Below are positions 23,659 to 35,536 of a stretch of DNA of 64,000 nt, piece by piece. The position numbers were made by a program, and so were the translations under genes. Source of the DNA: Corydoras sp. C115 (lineage: Eukaryota; Chordata; Actinopteri; Siluriformes; Callichthyidae); the NCBI GenBank assembly GCA_019802505.1, contig JAFMOC010000088.1, positions 562,001 through 626,000 on the forward strand, read 5' to 3'. Position 1 is the stretch's first letter, and the number at the start of each line of letters is the position of its first letter. The notes beneath the pieces were generated by a model that was given only the letters and a program-made list of their open reading frames with translations, ran no database searches and was not told the origin of the DNA.

Positions 23659-24727
23659 CAGTGATTCTCAATTATTTTCTGTTAAGCCCCCCCTAGGAAG
23701 AAGGAAACTTTTTGCGCCCCCCCCCCACACACACACGCACACTCACCCCCTCCCCGTACATGACAAAAGGGGATGAAAAAGTATTTTTACACGCCCACTG
23801 TAGTATGATTTGTCTATAAATTTGTTATAAGTACACCTCTTTTATAACAATGTCTCGTTATTAACAATAAAGAAAACAAAAAAGAAATAAATATAGATCA
23901 ACTTAGAACAAAGAATAATTTTATTAACTTTTTTTTTAGTTTGTAACAGAAACGAATGAAATCCTTATTTAAACTAGAAATATTTTTGACTGGCATTTGA
24001 TACTGAAAAATGAAATGATATAAAATCAATAAATAATAATAAATTCAAATTCATCAGCAACATTCATTCAGGAGCACAATTTATTAACACTTTAACCTAC
24101 AAAACAAAAATGAATACAACGATTTGTGCTGTTTTTTTTTTGTTTTTTTTTAATCAAAATAAGGAAATCAGAACTAATGTCTACAACGTGCCCGTTCTGC
24201 AGCGCACAGCTTTTCTGCAGTAGCTTTCATAAAGCGTCATAATTGCTTGCTGTACGCGTCATGTTTACGATTAAAAACTCAAGCGGTGTGATTGGGGTGT
24301 TATGTCTTTAAGTGACGCCTTCATTTATTTCACGCTGTCCGCTGCCAACATTTAAAGACACAGAAGACACACCGGTCTTTCTTCGTCTCCCACCTTTGTT
24401 ACAGTGAAGCCAAGCGCTACCTACACTCTCCTCGTTTTAACTTTCGGTTGACTTTTGTTGCTCTCATTATCTTCGTCTCTCTCCTCATCTCTGTTAAATA
24501 TTTCTCCATGTTGTCTCTTGAGGGTTTGTTCAGTACACTTAAAATCACTTGCTCTGTGATTTCTGGTTATGCGCCTGGCGATTCCACCTCACCGAGGAGC
24601 TAATTCTCATTCTGTGGCGTTCACCACTGCAAAATGGTGGAACGATCTTCCCAACTCTGTCCGTAAGGCAGAATCTCTAAACAGTTTTAAGAAACTACTT
24701 AAGACGCATCTATTTAACAAATACCTG

Positions 24728-24758
<31 letters not shown>

Positions 24759-24957
24759 TGAGGGGGGGGGGCGCAGCTTCGAATAACAATCAGGTTTGAT
24801 GAACTTACAGTATAGTTGGTTTTCTCCATGGCTTATGACTTGTGGTGTTCTCATTTGTAAGTCGCTTTGGATAAAAGCGTCTGCTAAATGACTAAATGTA
24901 AATGTAAATGTAATGCGCCCCCCCAGGGGGGCGCGCCCCACTATTTGAGAAGCACTG
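23659..24957 (+). mobile_element. Non-autonomous hAT element carrying LINE sequence
   Basis: Both ends have the hAT/Charlie-like terminus CAGTG.TTCTCAA: cagtgattctcaatt at 23659, and the inverted cagtgcttctcaaat ending at 24957. GC-rich runs lie just inside each end. An exact 8-bp target duplication, ATTTATTG, lies at 23651-23658 and 24958-24965, the length typical of hAT. No hAT transposase is present. The interior contains a LINE 3' end and a poly(A) tract of about 28 A. Confidence 0.88.
24540..24912 (+). pseudogene. LINE 3' end inside the hAT element
   Basis: A broken frame reads HRGANSHSVAFTTAKWWNDL and then PNSVRKAESLNSFKKLLKTH. This matches the familiar C-terminal end of L2/CR1-type LINE ORF2 proteins, where a WN.LP...R....SFK..LK pattern precedes the stop. 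A 3' tail follows: 'aagtcgctttggataaaagc', then repeats of AAATGT. A poly(A) tract with G-rich sequence (24731-24773) interrupts the region between the coding end and the tail. The same LINE end occurs reversed at 43682-44195. Confidence 0.7.
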
Positions 24958-24965
24958 ATTTATTG

Positions 24966-27900
24966 ACAAAAAACTTGCAAATAAACACAACTTAAAATGT
25001 GACTCAAAGCTGAATATATCGTGACTGGCAGAGAGAAGGAGAGTTTATATTGTGTTAAGGGGAAACACGAGACAGGACACAGGTGCAGGGAAGTAACAAT
25101 GACTAATTAAACCAATACAAAAAACAAAAAGACCACGGATGAACAGATATGAAAAGTGAAGGAGCAATGGAAGGGCTGCTAAAATTTATAATCACCAAAT
25201 TTGGAATATTTGTTGAGGACCTCAAACATTTACCATCATTAATGCCATATATTGATTTTCCCCTTGCTGTCCACTAAAACAGGGCATATACTACAGCATT
25301 CAAATCTTACATCATTTGCCTTAAATTACAGCAATTCTGCTTTACACAAAGGCAAGTAAAGCATATGATCTCACCATAACATGATGCTAATCATCTTATT
25401 TCCACGTGCATCTGATCACTTTCCTCATTCATTATTTCACTGTCTCAACCTCATATGACTCTTTTCAAAACCATCCAAATCTGTTAAAAAAATACCCTCC
25501 GTTATTCATTTGTTTCTGAGCTAAAAATTGATGAGTGCTTTTTGTGCTCCTATTTGTGAAATGTTCTGTGTTTTTACCCTTGCGGTCTGCTTAATTTGGG
25601 GTGATTGGTCTTTAATATGGGGTGATTGACCTTTGTTAATTGTAGGGTTAATTAGTCATTCATTTATTATTATTGATGTCAGGTGTGTTTTCCTATCACA
25701 TGTTTTCCATGTACTTTTAAGCTATTTTTCTTGGCTGCTTATTTGGTTATCTTATTTGGTTTCTTGTCTACCACTGCTCATTCTGACTCATCTAATTTCT
25801 AGCTCACCTGATTCCTTTTTTCTCTACTCACTTTTCACCTGTTCTATTTCAGTCTGAACTCTTTCTTTCATCTTAGATCTGTTGGTTCTCAGTACTTGCC
25901 ACAGTGTATCTATATGTCTTCCACAGCAGTGATGACCTCTTGTTATGGATCTAGTGTGGTTTTGAATAGATTTTCTTCGGACATCGGTAATTGCCTTAAT
26001 CGCAGGCTATTGTTGCTCTGACCTGCAGTATTAAACATTGTAGTTATTCTTAGTTTAGTTTTATTTTATTTATTACTTTGTTGCCTGCTTGGCAGATCAA
26101 AGTCATGCTGTGAGAAACACTAATAAACAGACTGCCTTTACTGTACTTGCTTATTACTGTGCGCAATGACTGACACTCTCCTTATTCCTGTACAGACCGC
26201 TGGATGTGGTTGGGTTCTGTTTGCGCAGTGTTTGAGTTTAATTAAAACCATTTTTATGTCCTCATCTGCATTGTCTTTAGCTCTTCTTAAGTCATCTTCT
26301 TCAGGAAAAAATCCATGGCTAAAACTTTCTTCTTCCAGTCAAGGATATAATGTTTTGAATATAGGTCTCATACCTATACACTCTGTTCAGTATGATTTTT
26401 GCACTCTTCCATCTTCACCAATCAATTTTTGCCAGAAGATGAACTTGCAACCTTCTTTAAACACTTTCCTGCCCTGCATCCCTGATCAAGCACTTTCGGT
26501 CCATGTCACGTAAAATTACCTTCTACATCGCAAACATTCAAGCACAATTTGTATAAGTAAATAAGCACTGCTATTGGAGGGTAACACAAAAATCCACCAA
26601 AGTAACTTTCCAATTCCCTGTCCTGCATCTGTTAAAGCTATTAGTGTTTTCTGGTGAATCATTAGATTCTACAGTTCACTTTCTGAATTTCATGGTTCTG
26701 ATCCCACACTACATAAAGTTCCATTAAGGTGGCAAAGAGGCAGTGTGTCCAAATCCTCGTAAGCAAACATTGGAGTGCCCAAGCTCTTCTCTTTTTATTA
26801 TACATCAGTTAGTTGGGCTAATTTAGATTCAAAAGCTGTCCAGCTTGTTATTCTGGTGGCAACCAGCTACACATGGCCTTTGCGCCCAGATGAAGCCACA
26901 TTTGTTTTGCTCACATATCTGCAACATATACATTATGTTTTAAGGAAGGCACACTATTTTAAACAGTATCATTGTAAATCAAAACCCCAACTCCACCACC
27001 GAGCTGGGGTCTATGGAATGCTGAGCTTTTTTTTTTGCAATTTCTTTGAGGATTACATGTACAGACCCTGAATTGGTGGGACATTTACTTTGGGTAAATG
27101 TTTTCAAATAGCCTTGTAACACATCTCAGATTGATGGTCAATAACAATTGCTTCTCTTAGATCACTGCTTATACCTTTTTTTCATTGGTGCCAAGTTAAC
27201 ACATCCTTAAATACTCTAGACCAGCAAACTGATATTTCTGCTTTTATATAGGTGGTCAGACTTGCTGATAATTAATTTATTTAGGGCATATAATTGGCAG
27301 TACTTAATCTGACTGCTACTCAAACTCTTAATGCTTATAAATACATCTGAGGGATGCTTACCAAGCAGATTACAAGCTTTTAGCTTTTGTAGATTTTGTA
27401 TAGAACAAGAAAAAAAATCACACCCACATAAGAGTTCATTTAATAATATTTGGCTGAATACAAGTATGGTAACTGTAAAATATATATGCTAAAAACATCT
27501 ATAAATTACTGAAACCTAATAAGATATCATTATACCAGTATATTTGTGCCCATGAATTGTTCATATACATGAAAAATAACAGGCAATAATCTAAAAACAA
27601 TCTCCATTTGTAATGAATTAGATGTGTTACAACACATTCTATATAGAAGAGAGGACAACTGAATGTAATATTAATTATTTAAATAATATAGCCTAAACAG
27701 ATACAGTGAATTACAAAACAACCTGAACATGTTCTCTTTGATGTTGTGTAATCTGGGATTATGGATGAGCAGTCTAGTTAACCAGGGGTCTGTGTGAGAC
27801 ACAATCAGAAGAAAAGTGCATTAAAAGAGCGCTTCAGTGTAAGATAAAATGCTGTCAAATATGTACTCTAATTCCTTTCTTAGCTCCATAAAGTGAACAA

Positions 27901-28318
27901 AGAGAAAGCTATAATTCCTTCCACATCTCACCGGGGAATCCATCCAAGGACTGCTAACCCCAGCAAGGCCAGTCTTACAATGGTTTTGCACTGACAAGTT
28001 TTACTGCTTCTGCAGCTGCCAGGCCTGCATCTGCCTTGACTTAGAGAATAGATAACATCAATGTATTTTTACAATGAGAAATAATCAAAATGTACAAACC
28101 AAAGCAGACCACTGACAAAGAAAAGACCTTGATGGATGAATGTATTTCATAAATTGTGTAATCTGAATCGGACCATTTTTTTTTTCATTTTTTTCAGGAG
28201 TAGTAAATTAACTTTTTGATCATTGTTGTATAACGCTGAGGAAAGAAATGCTGTTATATTTTTAGTCATGCAATCGGTAATTTTATCTCATCACATCATG
28301 TTCCAGTTAATCCTATAC
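24966..28318. other. Unrecognised, possibly including one old LTR
   Basis: No host gene or transposase motif recognised. About 25580-26176 ends 'aataaacagactgcctt...ctgaca', which has the look of the end of an old LTR (AATAAA, then a terminal TGACA). No start or target duplication was found, so it is left as a possibility. Confidence 0.4.
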
Positions 28319-28597
28319 TAAGGTCGTGGGGCTCATTCTGGGCAGAACGTTTCGTACGCTGGGCAGATACACCCAGAGCAAAGCACCAATCCATCACCGG
28401 ACACACACTTACTCACGCAGACATGCACTATACAGGGCAATTAAAAGGAGTCAATTTACCCCAAATCAATGCTTTTAGACTGTGGGAAGATCTGGAAAAC
28501 TTGCATGGAGCACTTGCAACCATCTTGGGATTCGAACCTGGATCACCAGTACTGAGAGGCAGACATGCTTACCACTATGGCACCATTTCACCCACAA
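28319..28597 (-). mobile_element. Diverged SINE copy
   Basis: Minus-strand order: a head with B box (ggttcgaatccc), middle, then part of the 3' module ('gcccagcgta', 'gaacgtt'). It is more diverged than most copies and lacks the (TGAA)n tail. Confidence 0.72.
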
Positions 28598-30163
28598 TTT
28601 CTAACTTGTAGAAGTAAATACTACATACATGTACAGTATAAAACAAAATCAGATTCCAGACCTTAACACAATACTTAGTGGTATGCTTCTGTTTGAGGAA
28701 AATACAGTTATTTGGTGGATGGATACAAATACAATGCATTATTGAGCCTTACTCAGCATTGCCATTACTGTTTCTTTAAGATGATATGTTTTTAAAGATT
28801 TTAAATATTATATATGTGCATATGCTTTAACAATTATTTCTGGTCATGTATCATATAAAAGGTGTTTTCTGTTAGCAGTTGCTGATATGCTTGAACCATG
28901 TGACATAGACAGGCACATGAGCATTGTAACCAGTGCCAGTCAGCTCTCAGTCCTTATTATAATACGCTTCATCTGGGAAATAGCTTTACTCACATACTGT
29001 AGCACTTAAAGTGGCTCCATCATCATGAAGCACTTTTGGCACACCATGCCTAGCAGCCTAAAGGTCAAAATTTGATATGAATAACAGAAAATTTCCAGTT
29101 ATGTCATTTGTTTAATCTAAAATAGAACAATGTTGTCATAGGTATAAACAAAACTGATAAATAAGTTATTAAATGTTATGCAGACAAAAGTAGTACATTT
29201 TCATTTTGAGACTGTTATTATAATACCCTCTTCTTGCAATTTGATTTACTCTTTTGTTAATTAGTCATTGTAATAAATGTGCAGTTTCATTATTGTGTTC
29301 TATGAACAGCTCTATGATGTAGAATAAATTATAGTTTGAATGGTATTAGTTCAATTACACTTACAATTTACTTGCATTATTTTAATACATATAAACAAAT
29401 AATGGCAGCATATAAATAGCTTAGGATACCTATGCAACACTGTTTTGCCTGAATTGTCAAGTACTTGGTGTTTGTGAAAGCTGACATATCAGGTACCTGC
29501 AAATGGATTAAGTTAAAGCACATTTTGAAATGTGAAATAGTTAAGGGGAATAAGACTGATATGTGCACATCAAAATTATACCCCACTGCAAAATATGAAC
29601 TATGCACAAGCCTAACTCAATCTCCAACCACTGTTGTTTGTTTTGCATTTTTATTAGTGTTATTATATATTGTATTAGTGTTTTTTTGATTAATTGACTT
29701 CTGATAATGCAACCAAGGTTAAATCTGGTGATGTACGTAATTAGTACTTTGTAGGGTATTATCTTTTTAAGTCCAAGCACTGATAAATGTGCATTGAAAC
29801 ATTAGCAATCAAATCATTTTTTTTTTTAATTAAGCTAACAAAAATAAATACATTTGTTTAAAAAAAAAAGCAAAGAAAATCTTAAATCAGAACATAGTAG
29901 GCCAGGCTAATAGTGCTCATTTCAGGTATCAGGTTGGCCTTGGTGTGCTTTGGGTCATCAGAGGACTTTATTATAGTGTGGACTTTGAAATCTACTGAAG
30001 TGCGCAGTGCAGCACAAGAGCGGAGTGATAACATCAGAGCGGCAGGGGCTGCAGGAGGTCAGTGCTGTATTAACCTGGGAAAGGATTAGCTACAAACCAC
30101 AGGGATTCAGTTCTCTCAGCACCTATAAACCAGGGTATCTGTGAGGCCACATTAGATGTGTGT

Positions 30164-30240
<77 letters not shown>

Positions 30241-31060
30241 AAAACAGGATGTGTGCATAACATCAGGGGTCCAAGTTGTATGTTACAAAGTGTATATGTG
30301 AGTCTATGAAACCTAGATAAGAAGCTAAATGTTTGTTTGTGTGTATATGTGTGCATATCCATATGTGTATGTGTGGCCTGTGGCATTTTATAAAGGCACC
30401 TCTAAAACATGACTGCCCTGGGTGCTGCACATCTCTCCAGCTTGCTTATCTGGTGGTGCTAGATGCAGAAAGGGCCCTAGGCCACAGCAATGCATCTTAT
30501 TCTTTCTATTTCCCACACATATACGCACACAGCTGATAGGTAAACTGTATAGCTAAGCAGAGGTGTTTTATCTTCCACTGTTAGCACAGGGTCAAATATC
30601 CATGCTCACAAACTGTATTCTGATATTAGCTTTCATTTAGACTGAAAATATCTTAAGAAATGTTACTTGTTGGTGTATCTATTACATGTTTGTGGGTTAT
30701 CGCTCATACACTTACACTTACACTTTAGTCTTTCTCAAATTTCATTTCTGTATCATTGTTCATCATTAACAGAAAAACATCATCACATCATAATTAGGAG
30801 CCCGATGAAATCATTTCTGACACCAAAAAGTGTTTCCCTTAATCTGCACGGTTCCAAAAGTCCCAAAGTACTGTCCTCCAATCTCTTATTCATTTTTAAG
30901 GCGCTTATCGTAATTAGGGGCACAGTGGAATTTGAAGACGCCCCTAGCATTCAGTGGAAGAAAGATGAAGAAACACTCTGAACCAACAAACTGGCAATGA
31001 ACTGGTAAACAGCCAAATAATTTCCTCACATATTCACAGCAAATACATTATGGAAGGTTT
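28598..31060. other. Unrecognised, with a GT microsatellite
   Basis: No gene recognised. Two stretches (about 29930-30150 and 30780-30970) are less AT-rich than their surroundings and free of repeats, so they could be regulatory. Confidence 0.4.
30158..30239. repeat. (GT)n microsatellite
   Basis: About 40 GT units with one interruption near the start. Minus-strand frames of alternating His-Thr are artefacts of it. Confidence 0.95.
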
Positions 31061-31405
31061 CTTTCATTCATTATCTCCCGCTTTGTCCTCTACTAGGGTC
31101 ACGGGGGGGTTCCCCATGCCCATCCAAGAGAGAACGTTTCAGGCGCTGGTAAGATAGACCTAGGACAGGGCACCAATCCATCACTGGGCACACACTCACT
31201 CACACAGCAACACTCTATATGGGGCAATTTGGAGAATTCAATTGATTTGATCCATGTTTTTGGACAATGGAAGGAAACCGGAGAACCCAGAGGAAACCCA
31301 CGCAGACACGGGGAGAACATGGAAACTCCACGCAGATGGAGATTCGAACCGGGAATCCCTAGCGCTGAGAGGCGAACGTACTAACCACTAAGCCACCGTG
31401 CCGCC
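31061..31405 (-). mobile_element. Full SINE copy
   Basis: Minus strand: head with A and B boxes, middle, 3' module and (TGAA) tail. The flanking repeat GGAAG[G/C]TTT lies at 31052-31060 and 31406-31414. Confidence 0.85.
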
Positions 31406-31549
31406 GGAAGCTTTATGACTTGCATATATTTTAAAAAGTAGGATTAATTTGCACTGCTGGAAGAAATAAACTGACTGTAACAAATCTATGTTTGAGGATA
31501 TTTTTTGTTGTGACCAGTGCTACCCACTACAGCCACCATGTTGTTTCAA

Positions 31550-31806
<257 letters not shown>

Positions 31807-32005
31807 ATTTGTTTACATTCTCAGATATTTCACTGAATAATTATTTTTTTATTAAATGAAATATTACATATATTGTTACTCACAGTTATAAACTATGATT
31901 TTTTGAAGTTATCAAGTTAAACTCCAATTTGTACTTTAGTTCTACACTGAATAGTCCATTCAGGATGTTTTTTCCTGAACAAATAGTTTGGAACTGTTTG
32001 GTATG

Positions 32006-32362
32006 TAGGGCGGCACAGTGGTTTATTGGTTAGCACGTTCGTCTCTCAGCACTAGGGAGTCCCAATTCAAATCCCAAATTACATGTTCTCCCCAAGTCCG
32101 CGTGGGTTTCCTTCCAGATTTCCTCCCACAATCCAAAAACATTGATCAAGGTCAGTTGAATTCTCTAAATTGTCCCATATAGAGTGTGTTTGTGTGTATC
32201 TGTGTGTGTGAGTGTGTGCCCAGTGATAGATTATTGCCCTGTCCTGGATGTATCTGCCCAGCACCCAAAACAATCTCCCCTGGATGGGCATGGGGAACCC
32301 CCCCCCCTCGCGACCCTAGTAGAGAATAAAGTGCAAAATAATGGATGGATGGATGGATGGAT
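32006..32362 (+). mobile_element. Full SINE copy
   Basis: Head ('gcggcacagtggtttattgg'), middle, 3' module and (GGAT)n tail. The imperfect flanking repeat GTTTG[G/C]TATG lies at 31996-32005 and 32363-32372. Confidence 0.85.
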
Positions 32363-32372
32363 GTTTGCTATG

Positions 32373-33790
32373 GACAACATTTTACTACCACATAGTCAAA
32401 TCATATGAATAAACAAATGTTCAAATTTTTGTAATTTTTTTAACCTAATTACAAACACAACTGAAATGAATCCAGTATTTCTGTATGGTAATATGATGCC
32501 TAGCTTATACTCTAAATTACAATGAATCAGCTTTGTCATAATTCTAAATTGTAAAAAGCTATATAAATAAAACCAACAATGACAAAACAGCTACACGATA
32601 TAATTCCATGCAGCAATCACTTATGCTAAAGTAGCATTTGTTTTCATGAGTGGAAGATTTATAGTGGCAGTATAAGTGTTTGACAACATAAACCTGTACA
32701 TATTTAACTCAGTGAACATTAAAAAACAAAGGTAAAAGCGAAATGTGAAGGGGAGAAGTAAATAATGCAATGTATTAGATGTTTTATAATTGTCTATTCA
32801 AATCCGAATGAAGAAAATTAATTTATTTAAAAGACATTAGTTTTAATATACCATTTTAAGTAGGTCAATACTCCATGCAGTTACAAGTATGCTTATTCAT
32901 TAAAATGACAAATTCAGTACTTGTTATTATACTGTTGGAGCACTGATATATATTTTACCTTTATGTGCACGTGTAAAATTATAGCTAGAATACCAAATGA
33001 GAGAAACATGTATTATTTGGGTAGTGGGTCATTCTCAACAATCCACTGACATCAGCATGGTGGTTGTGTTTATGTGTGTTGTGCTTGTATTTAGTACTAC
33101 TAGAGTTTTTAAACACCTCTGTGGTGCAGCTGAATTGTCCAAGTACTAAAACTTCTATTCCAAAGGCTGCACTGATAAAGAATTAGTGGGTGACTTACAC
33201 AATTTGTGCAGCAATAAAGCTACTGTCTCTGATGTTACATCTACATCATCATCATGTTGAGCAAAAAGGTTGACTTGTATGTTAAAGTGCACAGTACCAA
33301 ACACATTGCTTTAAAAAAACAGAAATGCCTTGTCTAATCAAACGTTACCAGTGCAACACACATTAATGTGCTCAGATCATTCACCAATCACATATCTGCT
33401 CTGAGGTGATCGGGGGGGGATCAGGAGCTAATAATGTATGCCAAAATACAGATGGTCCATAGTCGGTAATTGTGGAGGGCATCTATACACAGTTAAAAAT
33501 GTTTTTTTCTTTATAGATTATAATAGAGGACATCTGTTTTTCTTATTTATTTATTTATGAATTGTTAAGTCTTTCAGTCCAGGACTGTACTGTACTGTAA
33601 AGGCACTACACATATCTTCTAACAAGTAGGCAAATATATTACAATTAAATTACTAATAAAATCTAAACATTTATTACCAATTAAATATCTGTACTTAAAG
33701 ATTAGAGGAAAATGGCTTACATAAGCTTAGTGACAGTTCAAATGACTTTGCTATATGATCATTTAGACAATGAGGAGAACTATTTTTAGG
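32373..33790. other. Unrecognised stretch
   Basis: AT-rich, no coding frame of note and no recognised repeat. Confidence 0.45.
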
Positions 33791-33800
33791 CGCACATATG

Positions 33801-34171
33801 CCTAGGGCACCCGTTTTTCGGCCGTTGTGTTTGCTTGTTTTTGGGTTCTGTGTTTGTGTTCCTGTGTTTAGTTAATTAGCTGTCTCGTTTGGGTGTTTTA
33901 GTTAATTAGCTTCGCGGGTTCATTGGGTGTTTCTGTGCACGTGTTGCGATGTGTTAGGGTATTTAGTTCCGGGGTTACATGTCGTCCGTGTGCGTCTTCG
34001 TTTTTAGGTTACACTTGTCCGTTGTACCTGTGTGTTTGGTGTTTGAGCACCGTTAATAAAATTCCTTGTTCGTACTACCTGCGTGCCTGGCTCCCTTCTG
34101 CGCGTTAGAGCGCTGCGGCTCTGCGCTGTATTTGCGCAGCCGCGTTTAGTTCCAGGTGGACGAGTGTGACA
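33801..34171 (+). repeat. Possible solo LTR
   Basis: The segment is much richer in G and T than its surroundings. It has an AATAAA signal near 34055 and ends GTGTGACA at 34171 like the LTR of gypsy element 1. ATATG stands on both sides (33796-33800 and 34172-34176). The start, CCTAGGGCACCC, lacks the usual TG, so the 5' boundary is doubtful. Confidence 0.5.
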
Positions 34172-34179
34172 ATATGATG

Positions 34180-35112
34180 GTCAGTGTTTCATTTGTCTGC
34201 GCTCTTTGTTATTCTGTTAGCACTTTTTAGTCTTAAATATAAACTCCTCCCTTTCCCCATGTTGGCTTGTTTGAGTTATATCTGTCGTCTATGCATACAT
34301 TTTGCCATTCACCATATTCATGTTAATAAATACGTGTCGTCCCTGTATTTTGCCTTTTGTATTTGTGCACAATTTATCCGAGGCCTGATTTTCAATCATT
34401 TATAAATATATTTCTAATCTCAACTCTATTCTAACCTTCTTCTTGTGTCGGATTTGAGACACTTCCTCTGCACATCGTGGTTGGAGGAACCAAAAGGTCA
34501 TAAGACATGCCAAAGCAGAAGAGGCCAAAGTAGTCACTGCCCCAGAACATTAAACCCCAGAGCACCTGCTGTTCTAAAAGATGGGGTAGAGCTAAGGAGG
34601 ATGGAGGAGTTGGAGTGGGATGCATCACTTTGGATGCAGTTAGTGGTCTTTGGGACCAGTGTGTGGATATCGAGGATATTTTATTTAGCCACTTGTTTTG
34701 TGTGAAAGGCATTGACAGGTCTCTTGACTGATCTCTCCTAATTGGACTGGCATCATCCTGCAGAAAGTTCACCACTCAATGCATCTACCATGCAGATGAA
34801 AGGCCCAGAACCAGAGCAGTGGTAGAAATAATGGTAGACCTCTGCACAAGTCGTATTTCTTCACAATGTTATGATCCTGTTTTTCTTTTTTTATCTATTG
34901 CATCTTATTTTACAGCTTGGTGTTGCAGTTTTAATAAGTCTCAAAACCTAATTCATGATACACTCCACACCACCAACTCCATGCAATCTTTTAACAAACT
35001 TTTGGCCACATTGTTGAAACATTATTTATAATTTTATTTATATTATTTATATTTTTTATTAGATTCTTTATAATATATTATTATAATTATATATTATTAT
35101 AATTAAGATATG
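34180..35112. other. Unrecognised stretch
   Basis: Two overlapping frames of 86-114 codons on opposite strands (34431-34775) show no motif. I do not take either as a gene. Confidence 0.4.
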
Positions 35113-35117
35113 TCACT

Positions 35118-35531
35118 TGTCACAGGTGCCTGTGGCACCTGTCCCTCGTTTGGTTCTTAATTGTTTCAGTTGGGTGATTGGTTTGTTTTGTGCACGTGTT
35201 TAGTTGATTTGTTATTTATTCTTAGTTTTCCTGTAAGTCGGCGCACGTCTTTGTTTGTGGTTATGTATACCCTGGTGTTACTTTGTTCGTTTGTTCCCCC
35301 TTTTCGTTGGTGTCCCAACACCAATTTTTATTAAATTCTACATTTTGGATTTTATCCCGGTGTCTGTTCGACTCTCCTTCCGCGTGCAACCACGTTTGCG
35401 GCGCTGCGCATTGTCTCCGCGTGGGTCGCACTCGTGGGAGTGTTTTCCTCGTACCCACGCACGCTTTATTCCCCGCGTGGTCGGTACCCGGGAGCGCTCA
35501 CTCTTCCGGGGAAAGACGGACATTGGTAACA
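35118..35531 (+). repeat. Solo LTR with perfect target duplication
   Basis: A 414-bp segment from TGTCACAGGTGCC to ATTGGTAACA, flanked by TCACT at 35113-35117 and 35532-35536. A TATA-like 'tgtatacc' lies near 35263 and an ATTAAA signal near 35331. No internal retroelement sequence is present, so it is the product of recombination between the two LTRs of a lost gypsy-type element. The 143-codon frame across it is not a gene. Confidence 0.85.
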
Positions 35532-35536
35532 TCACT

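Noticed and set aside
25580..26176. Another solo LTR
   Set aside because: Only the end looks LTR-like; no start and no target duplication could be found.
34431..34775. A 114-codon minus-strand frame as a gene
   Set aside because: An opposing frame of similar size overlaps it, and neither shows motifs or splice context.
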